The position numbers and the translations under genes are program-made. This document shows, piece after piece, positions 7,704 to 16,115 of a DNA stretch of 64,000 nucleotides; positions within the stretch are counted from its first letter, which is position 1; every line of letters begins with the position of its first letter. The stretch comes from Clostridiales bacterium. Lineage in GTDB: Bacteria; Bacillota; Clostridia; Oscillospirales; Oscillospiraceae. The notes beneath the pieces were generated by a model. That model made no database searches. It had not been told where the DNA came from and saw only the letters and a list, made by a program, of their open reading frames with translations. The DNA lies in contig JAQXKZ010000022.1 in NCBI GenBank assembly GCA_029010715.1, forward strand, positions 1 through 64,000. The letters run 5' to 3'.

Positions 7704-8969
7704 ATGGACTATAAGGAAGCCCTTGAATATATAAATAAAACCGAATGGTTCCGCTCGAGGCCCGGGCTTGACCGGATAAGCGAGCTGCTCGTGAAGCTCG
7801 GCCAACCACAGAAGGGCATGAAATTCATACACATCGCCGGCACGAACGGCAAAGGCAGCTGCGCGGCGATGACCGCGTCGGTGCTGAAGGCCGCGGGTTA
7901 CAAAACGGGCCTGTTCACTTCGCCGTATCTCTACCGCTTTAACGAGCGCATGCAGATAAACGGCAAGCAGATCGGGGACGAGGTGCTCGCCGGCATCGTC
8001 TCGCGCGTGAAGCCTGCCGCCGACGCTATGGAGGACCATCCGACGGAGTTTGAGCTGATGACCGCGGCGGCCATGCTTTATTTCAAGGAGGCCGGCTGTG
8101 ACATCGTGGTGCTCGAGGTCGGACTCGGCGGGCGCTGTGACGCGACGAACGTCATAGACGCACCGGAGGTCTGCGCTATAATGAATATCGGACTCGACCA
8201 TACCGCCGTTCTCGGCGATACCGTCGAGAAAATTGCGGCCGAAAAAGCCGGCATAATAAAGTCCGGGGCAGACTGCGTGCTCTACCAGCAGCAGGAGAGC
8301 GTCACGGAAATCGTGCGCGCCCGCTGCGGGGAGCTCGGCGTACCGCTGAGCATCGCGGATTTTTCTGAGATTCACAGCGAGTTTGACAGCCTCTTCGGCC
8401 AGAGCTTCAGCTACCGCGGGGAGAGCTATGCTCTGCCGCTGCTTGGCGCGCACCAGCTGCGAAACGCGGCCGTCGTGCTGGAGATCGTGGACGTGCTGCG
8501 CCGGCGCGGCTGGGAGCTGGAGCAGAGCGACGTTGAGCACGGCCTGTATGCGGTCAGCTGGCCGGGACGCTTCGAGCTTCTGTCGGACGAGCCCTGCTTT
8601 GTCGTGGACGGCGGGCATAATCCCCAGTGCGCGCAGACTGTCGCGGATAACCTTGCGCATTACTTTCCCGATATGCGCCGCATTCTGCTCGTCGGTACGC
8701 TGAAGGATAAGGACTATCGGGGCATGCTTGACATACTCGATCCGCTCGCCGGCGAATATATCTGCATCACGCCTGCCAGCGCCCGCGCGCTCCCTGCGGA
8801 AGATCTGGGCAAATATCTGGAGAAATTCGGCAAAAAAATAACCGTGTGCGACAGTATAAAGGACGGCGTCAGCGCGGCGCTCGACAGAGCGGACGAGGGC
8901 AGCATGGTCTGTGCCGTCGGCTCGCTCTATTCGGTCGGTGACATACGCGCCTGCTTTGAAAGGTACTGA
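7704..8969 (+). CDS. folC: Folylpolyglutamate synthase / dihydrofolate synthase
   Basis: Cytoplasmic Mur-ligase-family enzyme (421 residues) that adds glutamate to folates, probably bifunctional with dihydrofolate synthesis. Seen: the P-loop HIAGTNGKGSCAAM, the catalytic-core stretch VVLEVGLGGRCDATNVI, MNIGLDHTAVLGDTVEKIAAEKAGIIK, and the C-terminal VVDGGHNPQCA. The start at 7704 is chosen for AAAGGAA about ten bases upstream; ATG 7695 abuts that site. It is followed nine bases later by ruvX. Confidence 0.93.
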   Translation: MDYKEALEYINKTEWFRSRPGLDRISELLVKLGQPQKGMKFIHIAGTNGKGSCAAMTASVLKAAGYKTGLFTSPYLYRFNERMQINGKQIGDEVLAGIVSRVKPAADAMEDHPTEFELMTAAAMLYFKEAGCDIVVLEVGLGGRCDATNVIDAPEVCAIMNIGLDHTAVLGDTVEKIAAEKAGIIKSGADCVLYQQQESVTEIVRARCGELGVPLSIADFSEIHSEFDSLFGQSFSYRGESYALPLLGAHQLRNAAVVLEIVDVLRRRGWELEQSDVEHGLYAVSWPGRFELLSDEPCFVVDGGHNPQCAQTVADNLAHYFPDMRRILLVGTLKDKDYRGMLDILDPLAGEYICITPASARALPAEDLGKYLEKFGKKITVCDSIKDGVSAALDRADEGSMVCAVGSLYSVGDIRACFERY

Positions 8970-8978
8970 GGTGAAGTC

Positions 8979-9389
8979 ATGCGTATAATGGCGATAGATT
9001 ACGGCGACCGGCGCATTGGTCTCGCGGTGTCCGACCTGCTTGGTATGCTCTGCGGCGATGCCTGGACAATGGAAGAGTGGAGTATGGAGCGTGCCGCGGT
9101 TCGCATTGCGGAGGAAGCCGCAAAGCGTGACGTCGGAACGCTGGTGCTCGGCCTGCCGAGGAATATGGACGGCAGCGAAGGCCCGCGCGCGGAGAAGAGC
9201 CGCAAATTAAAAGCCATGCTTGAAGCGGAAAGCGGCCTGCCGGTCGTCCTATGGGACGAGCGGCGCAGCAGCATAGAGGCGCACGCCATCCTGCACGCAA
9301 GCGGCAAAAAGGAGCGCGCGCACCGCAAGACCGTCGACGCGGTCGCGGCGAGCCTGATACTTGAGGGATATTTGGGAAGCCTTAAATAG
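8979..9389 (+). CDS. ruvX: Holliday junction resolvase-like protein RuvX/YqgF
   Basis: RNase H-fold nuclease of 136 residues. It is essential in many bacteria for 16S rRNA pre-processing and proposed as a Holliday junction resolvase. Seen: the first catalytic aspartate in IMAIDYGDRRIGLAVSD, VLGLPRNMDGSEG, LWDERRSS and the final AHRKTVDAVAASLILEGYL with the last acidic residue. Downstream of folC in a likely operon. Confidence 0.95.
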   Translation: MRIMAIDYGDRRIGLAVSDLLGMLCGDAWTMEEWSMERAAVRIAEEAAKRDVGTLVLGLPRNMDGSEGPRAEKSRKLKAMLEAESGLPVVLWDERRSSIEAHAILHASGKKERAHRKTVDAVAASLILEGYLGSLK

Positions 9390-9513
9390 CCGGCAGAATC
9401 ATCATGATTTTTGCCGATGAAAAATAAGGTTTATTTTACATCCATCTCCGCCTTTATTTTTCCCTTCCGCGCACATAATTATTTTGCGAGATAATGTGCG
9501 GGAGGGATCTTTT

Positions 9514-10512
9514 ATGAAAAAAATTTTAGTCACCGGACTTTGGACCCTGCTGCTCACGACGGTTCTGACGGTTCCGGCATTCGCGCAGGAACTGGTCGTG
9601 GGCGGGCAGGTAGTAGGTGTGCAGATAAGTACCGACGGTGTAATGGTGGCCGGCGTGTCGCAGATTGAGACCGGAGACGGCAGCGCGTTATCTCCGGCGG
9701 AGAGCGCCGGTGTAAAGCCGGGAGATCTGATAGTGAGCGTGGACGGACAGCGCGTCTCCGGCGCGGCGGACGTTATATCGGCGGTGGACGCATGTCAGGG
9801 CGGCGCGGTAAAGCTGTCCGTCGTCCGCGGAGGCAGGGAGCTGAGCTTTTGTGTGGAGCCTGTCCGGTCGGCGGACGGACAGTGGCTGCTCGGCCTGTGG
9901 CTGCGCGACGGGCTATCCGGTTTGGGTACGCTCACCTTCTGCGACCCTGACAGCGGCGTGTTCGGTGCGCTCGGCCACAGTATAAACGACTCTGATTCCG
10001 GACTCACCGTGCCTGTCAAAGAGGGCAGCATCACCGATGCGCAGATCGTGAGCGTCAATCCCGGCTCCTCCGGCAGTCCCGGCGAGCTTAACGGCTGTGC
10101 CGATCTGAGCCGGGTGCTGGGCAGCATAGAACTCAACACCGATCACGGCATTTTCGGGCAGGCCTTCGTCGACATGGACGGACGGCGTCTGGAGACCGGC
10201 AGCATGTGCGTCGGACCGGCGTCCATAGTTTCCACGATCAGTGGCCGAAGCAGCCGTGAGTACTCTGTCGAGATCAACCGCATCTACCGTGAAGCCGACG
10301 GCACGCACGCCATGCTCAGCGTCACCGACCCGGAGCTTATACAGCGTACCGGCGGGATAGTACAGGGCATGTCCGGCAGCCCGATAATCCAGAACGGCAA
10401 GCTTGTCGGCGCGGTGACGCATGTGTTTGTCTCAGATCCGACGCGCGGTTATGCGGTGAGCATACAGGATATGCTGCACGCAGCGGGCATAGATCAGAGC
10501 AAAGCAGCGTAA
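9514..10512 (+). CDS. spoIVB: SpoIVB serine peptidase (S55 family)
   Basis: Forespore-secreted protease that triggers cleavage of SpoIVFA and so activates pro-sigma-K processing. 332 residues, somewhat shorter than the Bacillus protein (~425). Seen: a signal peptide (residues 1-23, ending VPAFAQ), a PDZ domain (~45-110, SAGVKPGDLIVSVDG), and an S55 peptidase domain. The last holds the histidine in FGALGHSIND, TDHGIFGQ, and the nucleophile serine in GIVQGMSGSPIIQNGKLVGAVTHV. The start follows GGGAGGGA. spo0A, the usual partner downstream, is not present. Confidence 0.92.
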   Translation: MKKILVTGLWTLLLTTVLTVPAFAQELVVGGQVVGVQISTDGVMVAGVSQIETGDGSALSPAESAGVKPGDLIVSVDGQRVSGAADVISAVDACQGGAVKLSVVRGGRELSFCVEPVRSADGQWLLGLWLRDGLSGLGTLTFCDPDSGVFGALGHSINDSDSGLTVPVKEGSITDAQIVSVNPGSSGSPGELNGCADLSRVLGSIELNTDHGIFGQAFVDMDGRRLETGSMCVGPASIVSTISGRSSREYSVEINRIYREADGTHAMLSVTDPELIQRTGGIVQGMSGSPIIQNGKLVGAVTHVFVSDPTRGYAVSIQDMLHAAGIDQSKAA

Positions 10513-10517
10513 AGCCA

Positions 10518-10557
10518 AAAAACATGGAAGCACCGATATCGGAGCTTCCATGTTTTT
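10518..10557. terminator. Bidirectional terminator (spoIVB / PepSY gene)
   Basis: A 14-bp perfect stem (10518-10531 with 10544-10557) beginning with an A run and ending with a T run, between converging genes. Confidence 0.85.
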
Positions 10558-10583
10558 GCGAGTGCCGGAAAAAAAGTTATCTG

Positions 10584-10892
10584 TCAGTCCTGAGGCTTTA
10601 TATTGCCCGACAGTATTTTCCCGTCCGCCGCGTTTATCACATATTCATATTCGCTGGTGTGGTCCTCGAAATCGACCTCATACCATGCGGAGTATCTGTT
10701 TTTTTCAAACTCGACGTCCACGGCGTAGACCATGCCGGAGTCGATTCCCGCGTCGTCCATTGCGACACTCAGCGCGGCGTCTTTGCCGATATATGTGTTG
10801 TTGTAACGCACTATAAAGTATCCGCCGATAGCGAGGGCTGTAACGACGGCTGCGATGAGTATTATAAGTACTGTTTTCCTGAATTTGTTCAT
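10584..10892 (-). CDS. Membrane-anchored PepSY-domain protein
   Basis: 102-residue protein with a basic N-terminus and one transmembrane segment or signal anchor (TVLIILIAAVVTALAIGGYFIV). A PepSY domain follows (GKDAALSVAMDDAGID, then the YSAWYEVDFEDHTSEYEYVINAADGKIL hallmark). PepSY domains typically inhibit extracytoplasmic peptidases or sense envelope state; the partner is not evident. It may relate functionally to the divergent two-component system starting 160 bases away. PepSY proteins often neighbour such systems, but this is inference. Confidence 0.8.
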   Translation of the reverse strand: MNKFRKTVLIILIAAVVTALAIGGYFIVRYNNTYIGKDAALSVAMDDAGIDSGMVYAVDVEFEKNRYSAWYEVDFEDHTSEYEYVINAADGKILSGNIKPQD

Positions 10893-11052
10893 TCTGTTCT
10901 CTCCTTCCTGACTTTACGCGTTCATTTTATTGTGATAATCTAAGAAAAAAATTAAAAAGAACAAAAAACCTGTCGGGTACCGGCGCGGGTTAAATCTTTT
11001 CTAATTATTCGGATGTAATATAAAAACAAAACCGGTCTGGGGGCTGTAATAT

Positions 11053-11724
11053 ATGAGGATACTTGTTGTAGAGGACGAGAAGCATCTCAACCGCATAATA
11101 AGCGAGGCGATGGAGGACGAGGGCTACAGCGTCGACAGCTGCTTTAACGGTCAGGAAGCGCTTGAATACATGGAATGTGCCAAATACGACGTGATGATAC
11201 TCGACATCATGATGCCCCGGCTCAACGGGCTCGATCTTGTGCGGCACTTACGCCGGAGCGGCGACGCGACTCCGGTCCTGTTTCTGACCGCGCGCGACAG
11301 CGTGGACGACCGTGTCGAGGGTCTGGAGAGCGGCGGCGACTACTATCTGGTCAAGCCCTTTGACTTTAAAGAGCTGATGGCCGTTGTGCGCGTAATGACG
11401 CGCAAATATACCGGTAACCGCTCCAACGTTTTCACTGCCGGCGATCTGAGCCTTGATACCGCCAACCACTGCGTGACGCGCGCGGGAAAGACTATTGAGC
11501 TTACAAGCAAGGAGTTTTCTTTGCTGGAATATATGATGCGCAACAAGGGCGTCGTACTCTCGCGCGAGATGATCGAGAACAATCTCTGGAATTACGATTA
11601 TGAGGGCGGCACGAACATTGTGGATGTCTATGTCGGCTACCTGCGCAAAAAGATGGACACCGGCTTTGACAAAAAGCTCATACATACTGTCTGGGGCACC
11701 GGCTGGGTGCTGCGGGAGGACTGA
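11053..11724 (+). CDS. OmpR/PhoB-family response regulator
   Basis: 223-residue response regulator. The receiver domain (1-~118) carries the acidic pair in VVEDE, the phosphoacceptor aspartate in MILDIMMP, Thr in LFLTARD and Lys in YLVKPFD. The C-terminal winged-helix domain (~127-220) has the LTSKEFSLLEYMMRN and TVWGTGWVLR blocks. The loop before the lysine reads GLESGGDYYLVKP where ADDYL is usual. The kinase gene starts two bases after the stop, so they form a pair. Confidence 0.93.
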   Translation: MRILVVEDEKHLNRIISEAMEDEGYSVDSCFNGQEALEYMECAKYDVMILDIMMPRLNGLDLVRHLRRSGDATPVLFLTARDSVDDRVEGLESGGDYYLVKPFDFKELMAVVRVMTRKYTGNRSNVFTAGDLSLDTANHCVTRAGKTIELTSKEFSLLEYMMRNKGVVLSREMIENNLWNYDYEGGTNIVDVYVGYLRKKMDTGFDKKLIHTVWGTGWVLRED

Positions 11725-11725
11725 A

Positions 11726-13093
11726 ATGTCAATAAAACTCAGGATGACGCTGTGGTTCACGCTCATGGTGCTGCTTCTTGCGGCGATGGTACTGGTGTTT
11801 GTGCTGGTCATCAACGCCAACGCTGTAACCGACGACCCGGCGGGCAGGCTCGTCAAGGTCGTGATGAAAAACTCCGACAGGCTCGAGTTTGAGCACGGCC
11901 GCTTCGAATGGGACGATGTCGACGCGTACAGTCGCGGCGTTTATTCCGCCTTCTACAACGATTCCGGCGAGCTTCTCAACGGCGCCGAGCCCGAGGGCTT
12001 CGACTCCGCGGCGCTTTCCTTTGAGCCGAACGTAGTGCGCGGCACCGATATAAGCGGCAAGGCCTACTACGTCTATGACGTGCATGTGGATATGGACTTC
12101 TCCGGCATATGGGTGCGCGGCCTTATACCCGCAGACGACCGTTCCGGCCTTATGCACACTATACTTATCCTCACGGCGACACTGCTCCCGGCGCTGATAG
12201 TGCTCTCCGTCGCCGGCGGTTGGCTGATCGCGAAGCTGTCGTTCAGGCCGCTGGAAAAGATCGTCAGCGCGGCAAATGATATCAGCGACGGCGGAGACCT
12301 TACGCGCCGGCTCAATATAAAGCACGGGCCTTCCGAGATGAAGCGGCTCGGCAGCAGCTTCGACCGCATGTTTGCGCGGCTTGAGGAATCCTTTAACGTC
12401 GAGCGGCAGTTTGCATCCGACGCCTCGCATGAGCTCAGAACGCCTGTAACCATCATCCTTGCCCAGTGCGACCGCTCGAAGCGCAAGGATAAAACGAGAG
12501 AGGACTTTCTCGCCTCGATCGGCGTTATCGAGGAGCAGGGCAAGCACATGTCCGAGCTCGTGCAGCAGCTTCTCGGCCTGACGCGCCTGCAGCACGGCAC
12601 TGACCGCTACCCGATGCGCGAAGGTGACCTGAGTGGGTTCACCGAGTCCTGCTGCGGCGAGTTCGTGCCCGCTGACTGCCGCGGCATAGAGCTTGAAACC
12701 GATATTGCCCCGGACGTCAGCGCGAGGTTTAACAGCGCGCTTATGTCACGCGTAATATATAATCTTCTGCAGAACGCCTACAAGTACGGCAAAGAAGGCG
12801 GACATATCTGGCTGAAGCTCAGCCGCACCGATGAGGGTGCGGTGCTCAGCGTGAAGGACGACGGCATCGGCATTGCGCCTGAGGATCTCGACAAGGTCTG
12901 GCAGCGTTTCTGGCAGGCCGACGCCTCCCGCGGCGATGAGGGCAGCAGCGGTCTGGGCCTGTCCATGGTCCGTGAGATTGCCCTGTTTCACAGCGGCCGG
13001 GCGGAGGTCGAGAGCGTACCCGGCCAGGGCAGTACCTTCAGGATTATTTTGCCGTTCCGGCCGACTGGCCCGACCGAAAGCCAATCCCCATAA
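11726..13093 (+). CDS. Sensor histidine kinase
   Basis: Membrane kinase of 455 residues, cognate to the upstream regulator. Domains: TM1 (~8-30), an extracytoplasmic sensor (~31-145), TM2 (~148-172, ILTATLLPALIVLSVAGGWLI), HAMP (~173-225), HisKA with the phospho-histidine in FASDASHELRTP, and HATPase_c with YNLLQNAYKYG (N box), DDGIGI (G1) and SSGLGLSM (G2). ATG 11726 was chosen because it directly follows the regulator stop; GGGAGGA lies upstream. Stimulus unknown. Confidence 0.93.
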   Translation: MSIKLRMTLWFTLMVLLLAAMVLVFVLVINANAVTDDPAGRLVKVVMKNSDRLEFEHGRFEWDDVDAYSRGVYSAFYNDSGELLNGAEPEGFDSAALSFEPNVVRGTDISGKAYYVYDVHVDMDFSGIWVRGLIPADDRSGLMHTILILTATLLPALIVLSVAGGWLIAKLSFRPLEKIVSAANDISDGGDLTRRLNIKHGPSEMKRLGSSFDRMFARLEESFNVERQFASDASHELRTPVTIILAQCDRSKRKDKTREDFLASIGVIEEQGKHMSELVQQLLGLTRLQHGTDRYPMREGDLSGFTESCCGEFVPADCRGIELETDIAPDVSARFNSALMSRVIYNLLQNAYKYGKEGGHIWLKLSRTDEGAVLSVKDDGIGIAPEDLDKVWQRFWQADASRGDEGSSGLGLSMVREIALFHSGRAEVESVPGQGSTFRIILPFRPTGPTESQSP

Positions 13094-13232
13094 AAGAGTC
13101 ATGGCAGGGCTTGGCCTGATTTCTGCCGTCATGGTAAGCTTTGCCGTTACCGTAAAAAGCATTCCCGTTCGGAAAACACATTGTATAACAAGTATACATG
13201 CCTGACTGAGTCTCCCTGTCTCATAAACGCTG

Positions 13233-13267
13233 CCGGCGCCGATCCTTACATCAGCGCCGGTATTTTT
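13233..13267 (+). terminator. Terminator of the two-component operon
   Basis: A CCGGCGC/GCGCCGG stem (13233-13239 with 13254-13260) is followed by TATTTTT. Confidence 0.7.
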
Positions 13268-13348
13268 GCCTGTGCATGAAACCTTGTGCCGGTGTATTGT
13301 TATATAATGGATGACGGACGTCAAATACGGTAAACAGAGGTGATAAGC

Positions 13349-13903
13349 TTGGACGAACAATCCTCCCTGATTGCTCTGCAGCGGGGCAGCGAAGACGCTC
13401 TGGCCTGGTTCATAAGACAATATACCCCATATGTAAGCACGGTAGCGGGGCGCATTCTTTCTGACAGACCCCGCGCGGATACCGAAGAGGTCGTCGCGGA
13501 CGTGTTCCTTGCGCTTTGGCACGACTCCGGCAAAGTGAAGCCGGGACGTGTCAAAGCGTGGCTCAGCGCCGTGGCGCGAAACACAGCAATAAACAAACTC
13601 CGCAGTTGCGGCGCTGAGCTGGAGCTTGACGAGGACACAATTTACCTTAGCTCCGACTCTCCCGGTGCAAAGCTGGAGCGTGAGGAGCTGCGCTGCGCGG
13701 TGCAGAAGGCTGTGCTTTCTCTGCCGCAGCCGGATAAGGAAATATTTCTGCGTCATTACTATTACTGTGAAAAGCTGAACGACATAGCACATGCGCTGAA
13801 TATGAAGGAAGCAACCGTAAAAACAAAGCTGCACCGGGGACGCAAAGTTCTGGGCAGGCTGCTGGAGGAAGGAGGTTTTACTCTTGAATATCAGGATTTC
13901 TGA
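13349..13903 (+). CDS. ECF-type RNA polymerase sigma factor
   Basis: Sigma-70 family factor of 184 residues with region 2 (AWFIRQYTPYVSTVAGRIL, VADVFLALW) and region 4 (LPQPDKEIFLRHYYYCEKLNDIAHALN, then MKEATVKTKLHRGRKVLG, the recognition helix). The proposed start is TTG 13349, seven bases after AGAGGTGAT; the in-frame GTG 13340 lies inside that ribosome binding site. TATAAT at 13303-13308 is a likely -10. Its 3' end overlaps the following gene by 20 bases, typical of a sigma/anti-sigma pair. Confidence 0.9.
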   Translation: MDEQSSLIALQRGSEDALAWFIRQYTPYVSTVAGRILSDRPRADTEEVVADVFLALWHDSGKVKPGRVKAWLSAVARNTAINKLRSCGAELELDEDTIYLSSDSPGAKLEREELRCAVQKAVLSLPQPDKEIFLRHYYYCEKLNDIAHALNMKEATVKTKLHRGRKVLGRLLEEGGFTLEYQDF

Positions 13904-14870
13904 GCTTATGGGTCTTATAGAGGACGACAGCGTGAATATCGGCACGGAGAGCGAAATCTCCACCGATGCGGTATGCTCTGCCGTCATGGCGCGGCTGCAC
14001 GGCGAAGCCGGCGGCTCTGGGAGCGTAGGCCGTACAGTCGTCCGCCGCCGTAAAACCGGCCTGACGCTGCTTGCTGCCGTGCTGATAAGCGCGCTGCTTG
14101 CCGGTACGGCATATGCCTCGGGCGTGCTGCCTCCGATATTCTCTTCGGTGGAAAACCAATATCCGTTTGAGGAAGCGCTGGGAATTGCTCATCCGGACGG
14201 GATTGACCCGGATCTGGTCAACGCCGGCCGGAGAAGCGTGACTGTGGAGGAGTTTACCCACGGCGCGACCTATATCAACTCCCCGGAGCCAACGCCGTAC
14301 AGCGGTCCGAGCCTCCCAGGCTTCACCTTCACGATCAGCGAGAGCTATTACGACGGCAAAACGCTCCGCGTCGGATACACGCTTGAACCGCTCAAAGACC
14401 TGACGGATCTAAACTTCGGCCCAGGCAGCGAGGACTTTGACAAGCTGGAGAAAGTCTCATATGCCCCTGCTCTGGGCTCCGTGTTTTCGGCGGATACTCT
14501 GGGTGAACTTGAAAAGAGCTATAATGAGACCGGCCACATGGGGGTGCGTTATCAGGAACTATATATCAGCGACCACGTTACCCTGCCGGACGGCTCGGAT
14601 GTTGGAGCACACAGCGAGGTCGGGACGGATGAGGGCAGGTATATGTTTTTCTACTGCGCCGACATTCCCTACGACCGGATAGACAGGGAAAATCCTCCGG
14701 ACTCCTTCCTGCGGCCGGAGGCACAGGATCTGGACGAAATCACGCTCTGTTTCAAGGTACGCAGCTCGCTGGAGAGCTGGTATTATGACGGAACCGACTG
14801 GTATGCCTTCAGCGGAGGAACGGCGGAGGAACGGATCAGCTTTACTGTACCGAACCTTGCCGGCCGCTGA
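13884..14870 (+). CDS. Putative anti-sigma factor, DUF4179-like membrane protein
   Basis: 328-residue protein with a short cytoplasmic N-terminus (~1-55), one transmembrane helix (~58-78, TGLTLLAAVLISALLAGTAYA) and a large extracellular domain. The layout and the overlap with the ECF sigma gene match DUF4179-type anti-sigma factors of Clostridia. The zinc-binding HxxxCxxC motif of classical anti-sigmas is absent. The start is TTG, supported by GGAGG eight bases upstream; both genes of the pair thus use TTG. The bound sigma is presumably the upstream one; the signal is unknown. Confidence 0.75.
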   Translation: MNIRISELMGLIEDDSVNIGTESEISTDAVCSAVMARLHGEAGGSGSVGRTVVRRRKTGLTLLAAVLISALLAGTAYASGVLPPIFSSVENQYPFEEALGIAHPDGIDPDLVNAGRRSVTVEEFTHGATYINSPEPTPYSGPSLPGFTFTISESYYDGKTLRVGYTLEPLKDLTDLNFGPGSEDFDKLEKVSYAPALGSVFSADTLGELEKSYNETGHMGVRYQELYISDHVTLPDGSDVGAHSEVGTDEGRYMFFYCADIPYDRIDRENPPDSFLRPEAQDLDEITLCFKVRSSLESWYYDGTDWYAFSGGTAEERISFTVPNLAGR

Positions 14871-14881
14871 ACGTACAGAAA

Positions 14882-14909
14882 TACCTCCGGCTCAGCCGAG
14901 CCGGGGGTA
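14882..14909. terminator. Hairpin between anti-sigma and patB genes
   Basis: CCGGCTC/GAGCCGG stem with TACC/GGTA flanks. No strong T run; a weak bidirectional terminator. Confidence 0.5.
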
Positions 14910-14918
14910 AAATCATAT

Positions 14919-16115
14919 TCAGATAAACACATACTTCTTCAGCCGGTCGAAAGCCTCTGTCAGCCGGCTCTTGGGCAGAGCAAGATTCATGCGGATGGAT
15001 CTGGGCCATATAAAGTCCTCGCCGTTTTGCCAGATAACGCCGCAGCGTATACCGCGGTGCTGGAGCTCGGTGATGCTTATGCCGTGCTCGCCGCAGTAGC
15101 CGGCGCAGTCGAGAAAGAGCATATAGGTGCCCTGTGGACGCATACAGCTTACGCCCCTGAAATTCCCGGCGATAAAGCGGCAGGCATAGTCCAGATTTTC
15201 ATTGATGACGGCGCACATCTCATCGGTCCATTCCATACCCTCCGGGCTGAACGCGCCGATAAGGGCGTGCGTGGACAGAACGTTGCACTCGTTGTAATGA
15301 CTCATCTCGCTGAGGCGCATGACCCGGTCGCGCAGGTATTTGTTGTATATGACGTGATACGAGCCGACAAGTCCCGCCAGTGAGAAGGTCTTGCTCGGCG
15401 CATAGAAGGCGATCACGCGGTTTCTCGCATCCTCGGACACGGACTGCGTCGGTATGTGCTTATAGCCGGGCATGATGATGTCCGACCAGATCTCGTCCGA
15501 AACGACTATGCAGTCGTTCGCGGCATAGACCTCGATTGCTTTTTCTATTTCCCGGCGTTCCCACACTCTGCCGGTTGGATTGTGCGGAGAGCAGAAGATG
15601 GCAAAGTGTATGCCGTTCTCTCTTATCTTCCGGTCCATGTCCTCGTAATCCATGCGCCAGACGCCGCCGGCGTCGCGTTTGAGCTCGCTGTGGACGATCA
15701 CCCGGCCGATGTTGTCAATGGTGTGAGTGAAACCGACATAGGTAGGAGAGTGGATGAGTATCTTGTCGCCGGGTGAAGTGAAGGCCTGAACTGCCGAGCT
15801 AACGCCGCCGAGCACCCCGTTTTCGTAGCCGATGTGCTCCGGGAGAAGTCCCACGACGTCGTTGCGCACACGCTGCCAGTGAATAATACTGTCGTAATAT
15901 TCCTTCGGCAGACCGAAGTATCCGAAGTTCGGCATCTCCAGCCGCCTGCGTATGGCTGCCATTACTGACGGCGCGGCGGGGAAGCTCATGTCGGCGATCC
16001 ACATGGGGATCGGGTCAAAGCCCTCGTCGGGCTTCACTCCCTTGAACGGGACCCTGTCAAAGGCCAGGGAATCCTTTCCTCTGCGGTCGAGGACGGTAGT
16101 AAAATCATATTTCAT
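14919..16115 (-). CDS. PatB/MalY-type C-S lyase (PLP aminotransferase fold)
   Basis: Fold-type I PLP enzyme of 398 residues close to the MalY/PatB cystathionine beta-lyase group, which cleaves cystathionine or cysteine conjugates to a thiol, pyruvate and ammonia. Seen: PIPMWIADMSFPAAP near the N-terminus (typical of PatB), FCSPHNPTGRVW, VVSDEIWSDIIMPGYKHIP, and the PLP lysine in FYAPSKTFSLAGL. Last gene of a four-gene overlapping operon (11-base overlap with the yhaN-like gene). A true aminotransferase is the alternative. Confidence 0.88.
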   Translation of the reverse strand: MKYDFTTVLDRRGKDSLAFDRVPFKGVKPDEGFDPIPMWIADMSFPAAPSVMAAIRRRLEMPNFGYFGLPKEYYDSIIHWQRVRNDVVGLLPEHIGYENGVLGGVSSAVQAFTSPGDKILIHSPTYVGFTHTIDNIGRVIVHSELKRDAGGVWRMDYEDMDRKIRENGIHFAIFCSPHNPTGRVWERREIEKAIEVYAANDCIVVSDEIWSDIIMPGYKHIPTQSVSEDARNRVIAFYAPSKTFSLAGLVGSYHVIYNKYLRDRVMRLSEMSHYNECNVLSTHALIGAFSPEGMEWTDEMCAVINENLDYACRFIAGNFRGVSCMRPQGTYMLFLDCAGYCGEHGISITELQHRGIRCGVIWQNGEDFIWPRSIRMNLALPKSRLTEAFDRLKKYVFI

